Positions 16,432 through 25,939 of a DNA stretch of 64,000 nt are shown here, piece after piece. The number at the start of each line of letters is the position of its first letter. Positions within the stretch are counted from its first letter, which is position 1. Made by a program: the position numbers and the translations under genes. The DNA is taken from positions 62,001 to 126,000 of the forward strand of contig CAZDAR010000001.1 in the NCBI GenBank assembly GCA_964503665.1. Reading direction: 5' to 3'. The notes beneath the pieces were generated by a model. It saw nothing but the letters and a program-made list of their open reading frames with translations. It was not told the DNA's origin and searched no databases. The stretch comes from 40-80 sp964503665. GTDB lineage: Bacteria > Bacteroidota > Bacteroidia > Flavobacteriales_D > Crocinitomicaceae.

Positions 16432-17040
16432 ATGTCCGCACTTCGAATACGATCCAACAACATCGACGATTATCTAAAAGAGATTCCGCCTATTATTCAA
16501 TTCAATACGCCTTTGATAAAGAAAAAAATCAACCAGATTGAATCCAAGGCTACCACAAAAATGGAAAGAGCGAAATTAGCTTTTGAAGTCGCACGAGATG
16601 AAATTCAACATTCTTTTGACACACAAAGTAAAGTCATCACTGTGAGCGCCGAAGAAGTTTTAGCAAAGAAAGAAGGCATCTGTTTTGCCAAATCCCATTT
16701 ATTAGCGGCGTTGCTTCGTGGAATGGGAATTCCAACTGGTTTTTGCTACCAACGTGTCTTGAGAAATAATACCATCGATTCGGGTTATGCATTACATGGT
16801 TTGAATACTATTTACTTAGAAGAATACGGTTGGTATCGAGTAGATCCACGCGGTAATAAACCCGGAGTCGATTCTCAATTTTCCATTGAAGAAGAAAAAC
16901 TAGCGTATCAAATTAGAGAAGAACTGGGTGAAATAGATTATTTAGATGTTTTAACGACACCATTAACCGCTGTTGTGATGTCGATGTACACGTCGAAGGA
17001 TTGTCAAGAATTATTTTTTAGACGACCAGAGGCAATGTGA
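16432..17040 (+). CDS. transglutaminase-like cysteine protease domain protein
   Basis: This 202-aa protein carries the papain/transglutaminase triad: Cys84 (EGICFAKSHLLAALLRGMGIP), His122 (YALHGLNTIYL) and Asp138 (WYRVDPRGNK). The Cys-containing helix preceded by Gly is typical of the transglutaminase-like superfamily, which in bacteria mostly act as peptidases. There is no signal peptide, so it is presumably cytoplasmic. The start ATG at 16432 lies 32 bp after the UPF0173 gene. Confidence 0.85.
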   Translation: MSALRIRSNNIDDYLKEIPPIIQFNTPLIKKKINQIESKATTKMERAKLAFEVARDEIQHSFDTQSKVITVSAEEVLAKKEGICFAKSHLLAALLRGMGIPTGFCYQRVLRNNTIDSGYALHGLNTIYLEEYGWYRVDPRGNKPGVDSQFSIEEEKLAYQIREELGEIDYLDVLTTPLTAVVMSMYTSKDCQELFFRRPEAM

Positions 17041-17128
17041 GAATTTTCTCAATCCACTTTTCTCCCACCAAACCGTTAATAATTCTTTAACTTTCAAAAT
17101 AATAAATTTATCTACCTGGACTTTTATC

Positions 17129-17152
17129 TATCTTTGTTGACACTCTCGTCAA
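17129..17152 (+). promoter_or_regulatory. promoter -7 box with overlapping TetR-type operator
   Basis: TATCTTTG (17129-17136) matches the -7 consensus. Directly after it lies the palindrome TTGAC-N6-GTCAA (17137-17152), covering the expected transcription start; a further TTGTCAA half-site follows at 17158-17164. Position and symmetry fit autoregulation by the TetR protein encoded at 17170. Confidence 0.7.
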
Positions 17153-17169
17153 ACAAGTTGTCAAAAATT

Positions 17170-17757
17170 ATGACGAATACTGAAGAATTAATTATTTTAA
17201 AGTCGAAAGAGCTATTTTATCAGAAAGGTGAAATCAAAGCTACAAGCCAAGAAATCGCCGATTTTTCAGGTGTTCAGAGAACATTGGTCAATTACTATTT
17301 TCGGTCAAAAGATAATTTATTCAAAATTGTCCACAGTGAAATCATCAAGGAATTTCATGAAAGGATGAATGCTATATTTACTGCAAACTGTATTTCTTTT
17401 GAAGAAAAAATAGATCTATTAATAGAATTTACCTTTCTATTCAAGGAACGTTACCCTTATTTTGAAGTGTATAGTATCATTGAATCGAATAAGCTGTTTG
17501 ACAAAAAAATGTTTATGAAACCGCAATCGACAAACGAGATGCGAGAATTCCTTTTGGAAGTACAAAAACAAATGGATACAGGTGTCATTCGGAAATCTCA
17601 TCCCATTAATTTTGTGTTGGATATCTTTTCCTTGATTTCTTATCCTTTAGTTTTAAAAGAAGTTTATAAAGACGTTTTCGACTTATCCAACGAAGACTTC
17701 GACCAAATTATACAAGAAAGAAAAACGATTATCAAAAATTTAATTTTCAATAAATAA
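17170..17757 (+). CDS. TetR/AcrR family repressor of the RND efflux operon
   Basis: This 195-aa protein has the N-terminal TetR helix-turn-helix (AKELF-like YQKGEIKATSQEIADFSGVQRTLVNYYFRSKDNLF) and a divergent all-helical ligand domain. The frame is open 12 codons further upstream from a TTG, but that start would lie within the -7 box, so the ATG at 17170 is preferred. It is followed without a gap by the membrane-fusion protein gene. It probably represses its own operon through the palindrome at 17137-17152, with relief by an efflux substrate. Confidence 0.9.
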   Translation: MTNTEELIILKSKELFYQKGEIKATSQEIADFSGVQRTLVNYYFRSKDNLFKIVHSEIIKEFHERMNAIFTANCISFEEKIDLLIEFTFLFKERYPYFEVYSIIESNKLFDKKMFMKPQSTNEMREFLLEVQKQMDTGVIRKSHPINFVLDIFSLISYPLVLKEVYKDVFDLSNEDFDQIIQERKTIIKNLIFNK

Positions 17758-18897
17758 ATGAAGACAAAAAGAATCCTACTATATACGATTGCTTCCTTAG
17801 CACTTGTTTCATGTAAAAGTAAAGAGGCAGAATTCCAAAAGCCCATTCAATCGTATAATACCATCGAATTGCAACAACAAGAAGCTGAATTATATTCTGA
17901 ATATCCTGCCACATTACAAGGAATAGAAGATATTGAAATTCGACCAATGATTAACGGTTATATTGAAAAAACGTACATCGACGAAGGGCAAGAAGTGAAA
18001 AAAGGCGATTTATTATTCAAGATTTCCAATCCTCAATTTGCTCAAGATGTCAACATGTATGCAGCACGTGTGGAAAGTGCAAAAACGGCTGTTGAAGCGG
18101 CAAAAATTCAAGTTGACAAAACCAAACCTTTAGTGGAGCAAGGAATCATCAGTGCCTACGAATTGACGAATGCAAATTTAGCATTGGATATGCGTAAAGC
18201 AGAGTTAGAACAAGCAAAAGCTACCTATTCCAACGCTCAAACCAACTTAGGCTACACGTTCATTAAAAGTCCTGTAAATGGTGTTGTCGGAAAATTACCG
18301 TACAAATTAGGAAGTTATGTGTATAGTAATACCGTTTTACCCTTAACAGTGGTTTCTAATATCTCAAAAGTGTATGCTTATTTTTCCATTAATGAAAAAG
18401 ATCAATTGAAGATGTTTGAAACGATTGAAGGAAAAAATTTTCAAGATAAAATCAGTAAAATTCCACCCGTTACACTTTTATTATCCAATGGTAAACTCTA
18501 TGAAAAAGAAGGACGTATCGAAACATTTAGCGGTTTAATCAATAGTCAAACGGGATCATTTAACGTAAGAGCAAGTTTTGATAACACAGATAAAATGTTG
18601 CGCTCTGGATCAAGTGCAGCGGTTCGTATTCCAACACATTTAAAAAATGTGATTATCATCCCTCAAAAAGCAACATCTGAACTTCAAGATAAACGACTAG
18701 CTTTTATTGTAGGCGAAGGAGAAACGGTGATGGGCGTTCCGATTAAAGTAGTCGAAATTCCAGGAGGAAAATACTTTGTGGTAACCGAAGGTTTAAAGCC
18801 GAAAGACAAATTGATTATCGAAGGTATTGGCATCGTTCCAGAAGGCACAAAGATTAAGCCGAATATTGTCCCTGCCGATAGCGTTTTAAAATTTTAA
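17758..18897 (+). CDS. RND efflux periplasmic adaptor (membrane fusion) lipoprotein
   Basis: This 379-aa MexA/AcrA-type adaptor has a lipobox L-V-S-C at Cys19. It contains the lipoyl half-motifs (EIRPMINGYIEKTYIDEGQEVKKGDLLF and YTFIKSPVNGVVGKLP), a helical hairpin of about 70 residues between them, a beta-barrel domain, and C-terminal membrane-proximal VIIIPQKATSEL. It links the inner-membrane pump at 18910 to the outer-membrane channel at 22031. Its start codon directly follows the TetR stop codon. Confidence 0.93.
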   Translation: MKTKRILLYTIASLALVSCKSKEAEFQKPIQSYNTIELQQQEAELYSEYPATLQGIEDIEIRPMINGYIEKTYIDEGQEVKKGDLLFKISNPQFAQDVNMYAARVESAKTAVEAAKIQVDKTKPLVEQGIISAYELTNANLALDMRKAELEQAKATYSNAQTNLGYTFIKSPVNGVVGKLPYKLGSYVYSNTVLPLTVVSNISKVYAYFSINEKDQLKMFETIEGKNFQDKISKIPPVTLLLSNGKLYEKEGRIETFSGLINSQTGSFNVRASFDNTDKMLRSGSSAAVRIPTHLKNVIIIPQKATSELQDKRLAFIVGEGETVMGVPIKVVEIPGGKYFVVTEGLKPKDKLIIEGIGIVPEGTKIKPNIVPADSVLKF

Positions 18898-18909
18898 TAG
18901 TAGCATTTT

Positions 18910-21900
18910 ATGTTTAGTAAATTCATTGACCGTCCCGTCCTTTCAACAGTTATATCCGTCATTATTGTCATCTTAGGAGTATTAGGATTACTTAATCTAC
19001 CCGTTTCTCAATATCCTGAAATTGCACCTCCAACCGTAAGGGTGAGCGCTAACTATCAAGGAGCGAATGCGGAAACCGTGATGAAATCGGTCGTTATTCC
19101 TTTAGAAGAGCAAATCAACGGTGTGGAAGATATGGCATACATGACTTCTACTTCTAGTAACGATGGTTCTGCTTCGATTAATATCTACTTTAAATTAGGT
19201 ACAAATCCTGATTTAGCAGCTGTTAACGTACAAAATCGTGTTGCCCGAGCTACACCTTTACTTCCTCAGGAAGTGATTCGTTCTGGTGTTGTGACCGCCA
19301 AACGTCAAAGTGATAACGTGTTGATTTTCAATATCAATAGCGAGAATCCAGAATACGATATGACGTTTCTACAGAACTACGCTGACATCAATATTCTCCC
19401 TCGTATAAAGCGTGTCAACGGAGTGGGTGAAGCCATGATTTTTAGTCAGAATAACTACTCGATGCGTATTTGGCTACGGCCAGATGTAATGGCTAGCTAC
19501 GGTCTAGTTCCGAGTGATATTTCAGTTGTTTTAGCAGAGCAGAATTTAGAAGCTGCACCAGGACAATTAGGAGAGAATGGAGATCAATCCTTCCAATATG
19601 TCTTAAAATACAAAGGACGACTCAAGAGTATCGAAGAATTTGAAAATATCGTTATCAAAGCGAGTGAAGAAGGGGAAATCTTAAGACTAGGTGATATTGC
19701 TCGAGTAGAATTAGGCTCTCAAACCTATGCGGGTGGTACTGTCACAAATGGAAAACCGGGAATTGGTGTAGCGATTGCTCAAACTTCAGGTTCCAATGCG
19801 CAAGAAGTAATTGAAGGAGTTTTAAAAGTGATAGATGAAGTTTCTGTTAATTTTCCAAAAGGAGTTCATTCGGAAATACTCACCAATGCCAATGACTTTT
19901 TGAGTGAGTCCATTTCGAAAGTTGTAACTACTTTAGTCGAAGCGTTCATATTGGTCTTTATTGTCGTTTTTATTTTCCTCCAAGATTGGCGCTCAACTCT
20001 AATTCCGGCAATTGCAGTTCCAGTAGCGATTATCGGTACGTTCTTCTTCCTTAGTTTATTTGGCTTTACCATTAACTTACTGACCTTATTCGCTTTAGTA
20101 CTGGCAGTTGGTATTGTCGTCGATGATGCCATTGTCGTCGTCGAGGCGGTACATGCGAAACTCGAACAAGGCGAAAAAGATCCTAAAGTAGCTGCTCATA
20201 AAGCAATGGGTGAAATCTCTGGTGCCATTATCTCCATCACATTGGTTATGTCAGCGGTATTTGTCCCCGTATCTTTTATTAGCGGTTCTGCCGGAGTATT
20301 TTATAAACAGTTTGGATTGACCTTGGCGGTAGCGATTGTTATTTCTGCTATTAATGCGTTGACACTTTCTCCTGCACTTTGTGCTTTATTACTAAAGCCA
20401 CATAATGATCATGAACACGAAAAAAAGAATTTCATAAAACGATTTTACGGTTATTTCAATATGGCCTTTAATGCCACAACAGCTAAATATAGAAAGTCAG
20501 CTCAATTCTTTACCCATAAAAAATGGTTAACCTTTCTAGTAATTGGCGTTTTCGCAGGACTTTTTGTTCTCATCATGAATACCCGACCCAAAGCTTTTGT
20601 TCCAAATGAAGATGTTGGTGGTGTCATGTCAGATATTTCACTTCCTCCAGGGACTTCAATTGAGGAAACTGAAAGAGTACTTTTAGACATTGAAAATCAA
20701 ATCAAAGACATCTCAGGAATCAACAATATCTTGCGTATTTCTGGACGTAGTTTAATTAGTGGTGCAGGTACGAACTACGGAATGATTATCATTCGATTGA
20801 AACATTGGGATCAACGAAAAGATGCGTCACAAGAACAAGCTGCGATTGTGCAAGAGCTATTTAAACGAACGGCTGGAATAAAGGATGCAAAAGTAATTTT
20901 CTTTGCACGACCAACCCTAATGGGTTTTGGTTTTAGCAGTGGTTTTGAATTTGAACTACAAGATCAGCAAGGTGGAACTATCGCCAATCTGAACGAAGTT
21001 AGTCAGAAGTTTTTAGGAGCTTTAAATGCACGACCAGAAATACAATATGCTTCCACTTCTTTCTCACCCAATTATCCTCAATATGAAATAGAACTAGACG
21101 TTCCAACCATCAAACGAGCAGGCTTGAGTGTAAAGGATATTCTAGGAACATTACAAGGTTATTATGGTGGTGTTTACGCATCAGACTTCAACCGATTTGG
21201 AAAGCAGTACCGCGTCATGTATCAATCAGAACCAGAATTCAGAGCCAATACTGAATCATTAAACAAAATCATGGTTCGCAATAACAAAGGTGAAATGGCT
21301 CCAATTTCACAGTTTATTGAATTGAAGAAAGTATTTGGTCCACAAGCTATCAATCGTTTTAACTTATTTACTTCCGTTCACATACAAGGAGGTCCAAATA
21401 TCGGTTACAGTACAGGAGATGCTATAAACGCCATCGATGAAGTTGCAAAAGCGACATTACCAATGGGTTATGGTTATGAGTTTTCTGGAATGAGTCGAGA
21501 AGAGATTAACGCAGGAAGTCAAACCACTTATATCTTCATTTTGTGTTTGGTATTCGTTTACTTCTTATTAGCAGCACAGTATGAAAGCTACATGCTTCCT
21601 TGGGCGGTAATTTTGTCCTTACCAGTTGGATTAGCTGGCGCCTATATTTTTGCTTGGTTCTTTGATGTGAGTAATAATATTTATGTTCAAATCACCCTCA
21701 TCATGTTAATCGGATTGCTCGCCAAGAATGCCATCTTAATTATCGAATTTGCCCATGAAGCAAGAAAGAAAGGAGCTACTATTTTCGATGCCGCTATGGA
21801 AGGAGCTACTGCTCGTTTTAGACCAATTCTGATGACTTCTTTTGCATTTATATTTGGGTTGATGCCATTGATGTTATCCAAAGGTGCAGGAGCTATTGGA

Positions 21901-22026
21901 AATAAAGCCATTGGTACAAGCGCGATTGGAGGCATGCTCATCGGAACTATCTTCGGAATATTTGTTATTCCGGGATTATTTGTCGTATTCCAAACATTAC
22001 AAGAAAAAGTATCTAGTAAAAAATAA
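18910..22026 (+). CDS. RND multidrug efflux permease, HAE-1 family
   Basis: This 1038-aa AcrB/MexB-like transporter has the full set of family features. It starts MFSKFIDRPVLSTVISVIIVILG, and has NLPVSQYPEIAPP, the proton-relay Asp pair in GIVVDDAIVVVEAV of TM4, VFVPVSFISGSAGVFYKQFG, and PMGYGYEFSGMSREE in the second half. Twelve TM segments and two large periplasmic loops are evident, including the GLLAKNAILIIEFAHEAR region of TM11. Length is standard. It is the pump of the tetR-adaptor-pump-channel operon and probably exports lipophilic toxins or drugs. The substrate cannot be read. Confidence 0.96.
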   Translation: MFSKFIDRPVLSTVISVIIVILGVLGLLNLPVSQYPEIAPPTVRVSANYQGANAETVMKSVVIPLEEQINGVEDMAYMTSTSSNDGSASINIYFKLGTNPDLAAVNVQNRVARATPLLPQEVIRSGVVTAKRQSDNVLIFNINSENPEYDMTFLQNYADINILPRIKRVNGVGEAMIFSQNNYSMRIWLRPDVMASYGLVPSDISVVLAEQNLEAAPGQLGENGDQSFQYVLKYKGRLKSIEEFENIVIKASEEGEILRLGDIARVELGSQTYAGGTVTNGKPGIGVAIAQTSGSNAQEVIEGVLKVIDEVSVNFPKGVHSEILTNANDFLSESISKVVTTLVEAFILVFIVVFIFLQDWRSTLIPAIAVPVAIIGTFFFLSLFGFTINLLTLFALVLAVGIVVDDAIVVVEAVHAKLEQGEKDPKVAAHKAMGEISGAIISITLVMSAVFVPVSFISGSAGVFYKQFGLTLAVAIVISAINALTLSPALCALLLKPHNDHEHEKKNFIKRFYGYFNMAFNATTAKYRKSAQFFTHKKWLTFLVIGVFAGLFVLIMNTRPKAFVPNEDVGGVMSDISLPPGTSIEETERVLLDIENQIKDISGINNILRISGRSLISGAGTNYGMIIIRLKHWDQRKDASQEQAAIVQELFKRTAGIKDAKVIFFARPTLMGFGFSSGFEFELQDQQGGTIANLNEVSQKFLGALNARPEIQYASTSFSPNYPQYEIELDVPTIKRAGLSVKDILGTLQGYYGGVYASDFNRFGKQYRVMYQSEPEFRANTESLNKIMVRNNKGEMAPISQFIELKKVFGPQAINRFNLFTSVHIQGGPNIGYSTGDAINAIDEVAKATLPMGYGYEFSGMSREEINAGSQTTYIFILCLVFVYFLLAAQYESYMLPWAVILSLPVGLAGAYIFAWFFDVSNNIYVQITLIMLIGLLAKNAILIIEFAHEARKKGATIFDAAMEGATARFRPILMTSFAFIFGLMPLMLSKGAGAIGNKAIGTSAIGGMLIGTIFGIFVIPGLFVVFQTLQEKVSSKK

Positions 22027-22030
22027 GACT

Positions 22031-23455
22031 ATGAGGAGATTAAAAAATATTCTATATTTAAGTATCGTTATCCTACTAATCGCTAGTTGTGGATTAAAAG
22101 ATCGTTATCAACAACCAGAGATTGAGCAAAAATTACAAGAAGGCGTTGTTCGGGACAATACTTCGACAGACTCTACCTCTTTAGCGGATATCACTTGGCA
22201 AAATTTCTTTTCCGATGCGCAGTTAAAATCGTTGATTGACGAAGGATTGAAAAATAATTACAACCTTCAAAATGCAGTATTACAAATTTCGGCAGCTGAA
22301 GCAAGTTTGAAACAAAGTAAATTAGCATCCTTACCCAATCTTAATTTCACTCCGACCGCGACGTTTAACAAATCGTCTAAGAACGCATTGAACTTTCCTT
22401 CGAATGTCAATATTAACTTGCAGACGGCAACCATTTCTCTAGGATTATCGACCAATTGGGAAATCGATATTTGGGGGAAATTAGCCAGTCAAAAAAGAGC
22501 AAATTTCGCCAGTTGGTTAGCCTTTAAATCCTCTAAAAATGCTGTTCAAACAGCTCTAATTTCTGGAATAGCAAATGCTTATTATACTTTATTAGCACTA
22601 GATAAGCAACTTATAATTACAGAAGAAACCATTCAACTTCGTCAAAAAACAGTAGAAGCATTAAGAGCTTTAAACATCTCTAGCACTGCAACAAGCGCTG
22701 ATGTTTCATTAGCAGAGTCCAACTTGTATGCGGCACAAATCACAGCAGAAGAAATTAAGCAAAGGATACGAGAAACGGAGAATCTTATTTGTGTATTAAT
22801 TGCTTCACCATTGAAGGAAATTCCACGTGGAAATTTAGATGCCCAATCGATGAATGCAGAACTTAAAACAGGTGTTTCAATGCTTCTATTATCAAATAGA
22901 CCCGATGTTTATGCAGCAGAAATGGATTTTAGGAAAGAATATGAATTGGTGAATGTAGCAAAAGCAACTTTATACCCAAGTTTAAATCTAAATTCGGGTT
23001 CTATCGGTATAAGCGCTTTGACTACGAAAAGTCTATTCAGTATTAATTCATTCTTTGCAAATATTATTGGCGGAATTACGCAACCTATTTTCAATCAAGG
23101 TAGATTAAAAGCCAATTTAAAACTACAGCGAACTCGTCAGGAAATTGCTTTAAATAATTTCAAAAACACGTTAATCCAAGCAGGAGAAGAAGTATCAAAT
23201 GCAATGTATGCTTATCAAACAATTGAGAACAAAAAAGAATTTAGGGATAAACAAGTGGATGCTTTACAAAATGCCGTAAATGCCAATACAAAACTGTTGG
23301 AATTTAGCAGTCGCGTTACGTATACAGACGTTTTAGTTTCAGAACAAAACTTAATATCCGCCCAATTAAATCAAGTTAACGATCAATTATTGCAATACCA
23401 AGCAATGATAGAATTGTACCGCGCATTAGGTGGAGGTTGGAAAACTACTGAATAA
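22031..23455 (+). CDS. RND outer-membrane efflux lipoprotein (NodT/OprM type)
   Basis: This 474-aa TolC-fold protein has a lipobox L-I-A-S-C (Cys19) and the paired outer-membrane-efflux domains, seen as WQNFFSDAQLKSLIDEGLKNNYNLQNAVLQI and LLLSNRPDVYAAEMDFRKEYELVNVAKA. The open frame extends upstream into the pump gene, but the ATG at 22031, 4 bp after the pump stop, gives a proper lipoprotein signal and is taken as the start. It completes a tripartite efflux system and ends at a terminator. Confidence 0.94.
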   Translation: MRRLKNILYLSIVILLIASCGLKDRYQQPEIEQKLQEGVVRDNTSTDSTSLADITWQNFFSDAQLKSLIDEGLKNNYNLQNAVLQISAAEASLKQSKLASLPNLNFTPTATFNKSSKNALNFPSNVNINLQTATISLGLSTNWEIDIWGKLASQKRANFASWLAFKSSKNAVQTALISGIANAYYTLLALDKQLIITEETIQLRQKTVEALRALNISSTATSADVSLAESNLYAAQITAEEIKQRIRETENLICVLIASPLKEIPRGNLDAQSMNAELKTGVSMLLLSNRPDVYAAEMDFRKEYELVNVAKATLYPSLNLNSGSIGISALTTKSLFSINSFFANIIGGITQPIFNQGRLKANLKLQRTRQEIALNNFKNTLIQAGEEVSNAMYAYQTIENKKEFRDKQVDALQNAVNANTKLLEFSSRVTYTDVLVSEQNLISAQLNQVNDQLLQYQAMIELYRALGGGWKTTE

Positions 23456-23476
23456 TTTTCACCATGAATTTAGGCT

Positions 23477-23503
23477 AAAGGGTTGCAAAAGCAACTCTTT
23501 TTA
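23477..23503 (+). terminator. terminator of the RND efflux operon
   Basis: An AAAGGGTTGC/GCAACTCTTT stem with one G-T pair and loop AAAA is followed by T residues, starting about 20 bp after the last stop. Confidence 0.75.
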
Positions 23504-23585
23504 TGCCTACTATTTCTTAAAATATGGTGTGCCAATTATTTCAAAGATTTAATCAATAACGTGATGGTCATCGATTAATCGCATA

Positions 23586-23616
23586 CTTAAAAACGCTATG
23601 AATTACCATAGCGTTT
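23586..23616 (-). terminator. terminator of pssA-purS
   Basis: A perfect 10-bp stem AAACGCTATG/CATAGCGTTT with a 6-nt loop is followed on the minus strand by a short T run, about 35 bp after the purS stop. Confidence 0.8.
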
Positions 23617-23651
23617 CTCTATATTACTTATACGGAAAAAGTATCCGTGAA

Positions 23652-23903
23652 TTATGCCTTCTCAATTGAAAACGTATAGCTTTCCATGATTTGGTTCGCC
23701 AACAATTTCTTACAAGCAGTTTCGACTAATTCGTTTGCTGCTGACTCATTTGCTGCCTCAACGAATAAACGTATATGGCGACCAACGCGAACATTTGTAA
23801 TTTGAGAAAGACCAATATTTATCATACTAGTGCTAACAGCCTTACCTTGAGGGTCTAATAAATTATCCAAAGGCATTACATCGATTTCTGCTTTAAATTT
23901 CAT
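23652..23903 (-). CDS. purS: phosphoribosylformylglycinamidine synthase subunit PurS
   Basis: This 83-aa small subunit of the PurSQL complex of purine synthesis scaffolds PurL and PurQ and aids ammonia channelling. It shows KFKAEIDVMPLDNLLDPQGKAV and the GLSQITNVRVGRHIRLFVEA pattern that define the family, and length is normal. No purQ or purL is nearby. Its ATG overlaps the pssA stop by 4 nt, so it is translationally coupled to phospholipid synthesis. Confidence 0.92.
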   Translation of the reverse strand: MKFKAEIDVMPLDNLLDPQGKAVSTSMINIGLSQITNVRVGRHIRLFVEAANESAANELVETACKKLLANQIMESYTFSIEKA

Positions 23904-24697
23904 GTCTTTATATTTTTTACAAATTTATGCTCTATTACTGAAAAAGCAAGGTATAACAGAATAATAATTGGAATTGCTATTAATTTCAATAGAATAACTG
24001 CTATTAAAGTCATCAATAAAAACGAATAACGCACCTTGTTTTCATTCCAACCATACGTCTTAAATTTTAGTGAGAACAGCGGTAATTCAGCGATGAGGAG
24101 ATAACTAAAAAGCATAATACACAACACCAATACCGAAGGATGGAAAAAGTAAGGAATCAAAAATAAGGAAAGACTATTTTTCTCAATCGTGAATAGTAAT
24201 AATGGGAAAATCATGAAAAATAATGTATTGGCAGGTGTTGGTAATCCAATAAAAGAAGTGGTCTGTCGTGTATCAATATTGAATTTTGCCAAACGAAACA
24301 TCGAAAAAACTGGAATTAAAAGTGTTAATAATGGTAAGTAATTAAATATTTCACCTGCTAATACACCTTGAAACCAGATAGAAAAATAATAGTGCGTTGT
24401 TGCGCCGTCAAGAGAAATAAGGTCAGTAATACCTAGAGAAGGTAATAATACGAGCATCCAAATCCCAGGAGCTAGTCCAAAAGAAACCATATCCGCTAAG
24501 GAATCTAATTCTTTTCCAATTGCACTAAATTGATTTAATAATCGAGCAGAAAATCCATCTAAATAATCAAAAATGAGAGAACCAAAAATGGGAAAAACGG
24601 CTAAATCAACTCTTCCAGAAAGCGAAAAAATAATCGAAATAATTCCGCACACCAAATTCATGGCAGTCAATAAGTTGGGTATGTTAAATATTTGCAT
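23900..24697 (-). CDS. pssA: CDP-diacylglycerol--serine O-phosphatidyltransferase
   Basis: This inner-membrane enzyme makes phosphatidylserine, the precursor of phosphatidylethanolamine. It has the CDP-alcohol phosphotransferase motif D-x2-DG-x2-AR...G-x3-D-x3-D in DYLDGFSARLLNQF...GKELDSLAD, residues about 48-75, and around seven to eight hydrophobic segments. The ATG at 24697 (MQIFNIPNLLTAMN) gives 265 aa; an upstream in-frame TTG would add eight residues and is less likely. The gene overlaps purS by 4 nt. Confidence 0.9.
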   Translation of the reverse strand: MQIFNIPNLLTAMNLVCGIISIIFSLSGRVDLAVFPIFGSLIFDYLDGFSARLLNQFSAIGKELDSLADMVSFGLAPGIWMLVLLPSLGITDLISLDGATTHYYFSIWFQGVLAGEIFNYLPLLTLLIPVFSMFRLAKFNIDTRQTTSFIGLPTPANTLFFMIFPLLLFTIEKNSLSLFLIPYFFHPSVLVLCIMLFSYLLIAELPLFSLKFKTYGWNENKVRYSFLLMTLIAVILLKLIAIPIIILLYLAFSVIEHKFVKNIKT

Positions 24698-24820
24698 TAT
24701 TCTAATGTAAATTACACTCAATTAAGTTTGAATGCGTAAATTTATACAAAATTTAGTAGAATAGTAAAACACAATATTTTTTAGTATTGTCGTTTTAATA
24801 ATATCAATTGATAACTTATA

Positions 24821-25939
24821 ATGTTTTTTCATAAAGCTTTAATCACTTTTACACTAATTTCAACTCTACCTACTATCTTATTTTCACAAAGTAGTGTTGC
24901 CCCTAAATACTCTAACGAATTTTTACAAATTGGCGTTAGTGCAGATGCTTTAGGTATGTCGAACGCAGTTGTTGCTAAGACCAATTCCGTTCATTCTGGA
25001 TATTGGAATCCAGCGGGTCTAACTGAACTTGAAGATGGGTTTAATGTGGGAGCTATGCACTCCGAATACTTTGCAGGAATTGCTAAGTACGATTATCTTT
25101 CTATTGGTAAAAAAATTGATGAAAAAAGTGCGTTTGGATTTTCAGCCATTCGTTTCGCAGTCGATGATATACCGAACACCACACAACTTATCGACAACCA
25201 AGGAAATATAGACTATGATCGGATTAGCACATTTACAGCTGCCGATTATGCTTTTTTATTTTCCTACGGGAGAAAGTTAAACGTTGAAGGGTTAAGTGTT
25301 GGAGGTAACTTTAAAATTATTTATCGTCAAATTGGAAAATTTGCAAAAGCGTGGGGATTTGGTTTGGACGGTGGTATTCAATACAAAAAAGGGAAACATT
25401 GGAAATTTGGATTAATGATGCGCGATGTTACTTCCACTTTCAACGCTTGGATATTTAATCTCGATTCTCAGATGCAGCAAACATTTGTAAATACTGGAAA
25501 TGAATTGCCTACAAACGGTTTAGAATTAACACTACCTCGCTTAATCTTGGGTGCTCACTTGCAATATCCACTGGGTAAAAAGGGATTCTTTATTGGTAGT
25601 GAAATTGATTTACCGATTACAACCGATGGACGAAGAAATACGATTATTCAATCCAAACCTATCAGTATTGACCCATGTGTTGGGTTAGAAGTTGGCTTTA
25701 GAGAATATGTCACAATCAGAGCAGGTATTGGTAATATGCAATATATCAAAAACTTTGATGATAGCAGAGCGTTTACATTGCAGCCAAACATAGGGATTAG
25801 CGTTGGAATTAAATATATTACTTTAGACTATGCTTTTACCGATATTGGTGATGCCTCAACAGCGTTATATTCACATGTTATTTCATTGAGAGCTCGAATT
25901 GTTAAATCTTCTAAAAAGGAGAATCAATCGAAGCTATGA
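24821..25939 (+). CDS. porV2: T9SS outer-membrane barrel protein, PorV2-like
   Basis: This 372-aa protein has a signal peptide (cleavage near FSQ-SSVAP) and a FadL-like outer-membrane beta-barrel. The mature start, YSNEFLQIGVSADALGMSNAVVA and HSGYWNPAGL, is the PorV/LptO signature. PorV delivers type IX cargo to the sortase PorU. It overlaps the following C25 sortase-like gene by 4 nt. Pairing with that long PorU points to the PorV2/PorU2 paralogue set rather than canonical PorV/PorU; this distinction is from memory of the families. Confidence 0.82.
   Translation: MFFHKALITFTLISTLPTILFSQSSVAPKYSNEFLQIGVSADALGMSNAVVAKTNSVHSGYWNPAGLTELEDGFNVGAMHSEYFAGIAKYDYLSIGKKIDEKSAFGFSAIRFAVDDIPNTTQLIDNQGNIDYDRISTFTAADYAFLFSYGRKLNVEGLSVGGNFKIIYRQIGKFAKAWGFGLDGGIQYKKGKHWKFGLMMRDVTSTFNAWIFNLDSQMQQTFVNTGNELPTNGLELTLPRLILGAHLQYPLGKKGFFIGSEIDLPITTDGRRNTIIQSKPISIDPCVGLEVGFREYVTIRAGIGNMQYIKNFDDSRAFTLQPNIGISVGIKYITLDYAFTDIGDASTALYSHVISLRARIVKSSKKENQSKL

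Noticed and set aside
18910..22026. 88-aa and 84-aa minus-strand ORFs within the RND pump
   Set aside because: Antisense to highly conserved transmembrane regions; typical shadow frames.
21884..22030. Upstream extension of the outer-membrane efflux protein
   Set aside because: This part lies within the pump gene in another frame; ATG 22031 gives a proper lipoprotein signal.
23530..23560. TTGGCACACC on the minus strand as another sigma-54 promoter
   Set aside because: The -12 TTG is missing at the right spacing, and it lies downstream of purS with no gene to drive.
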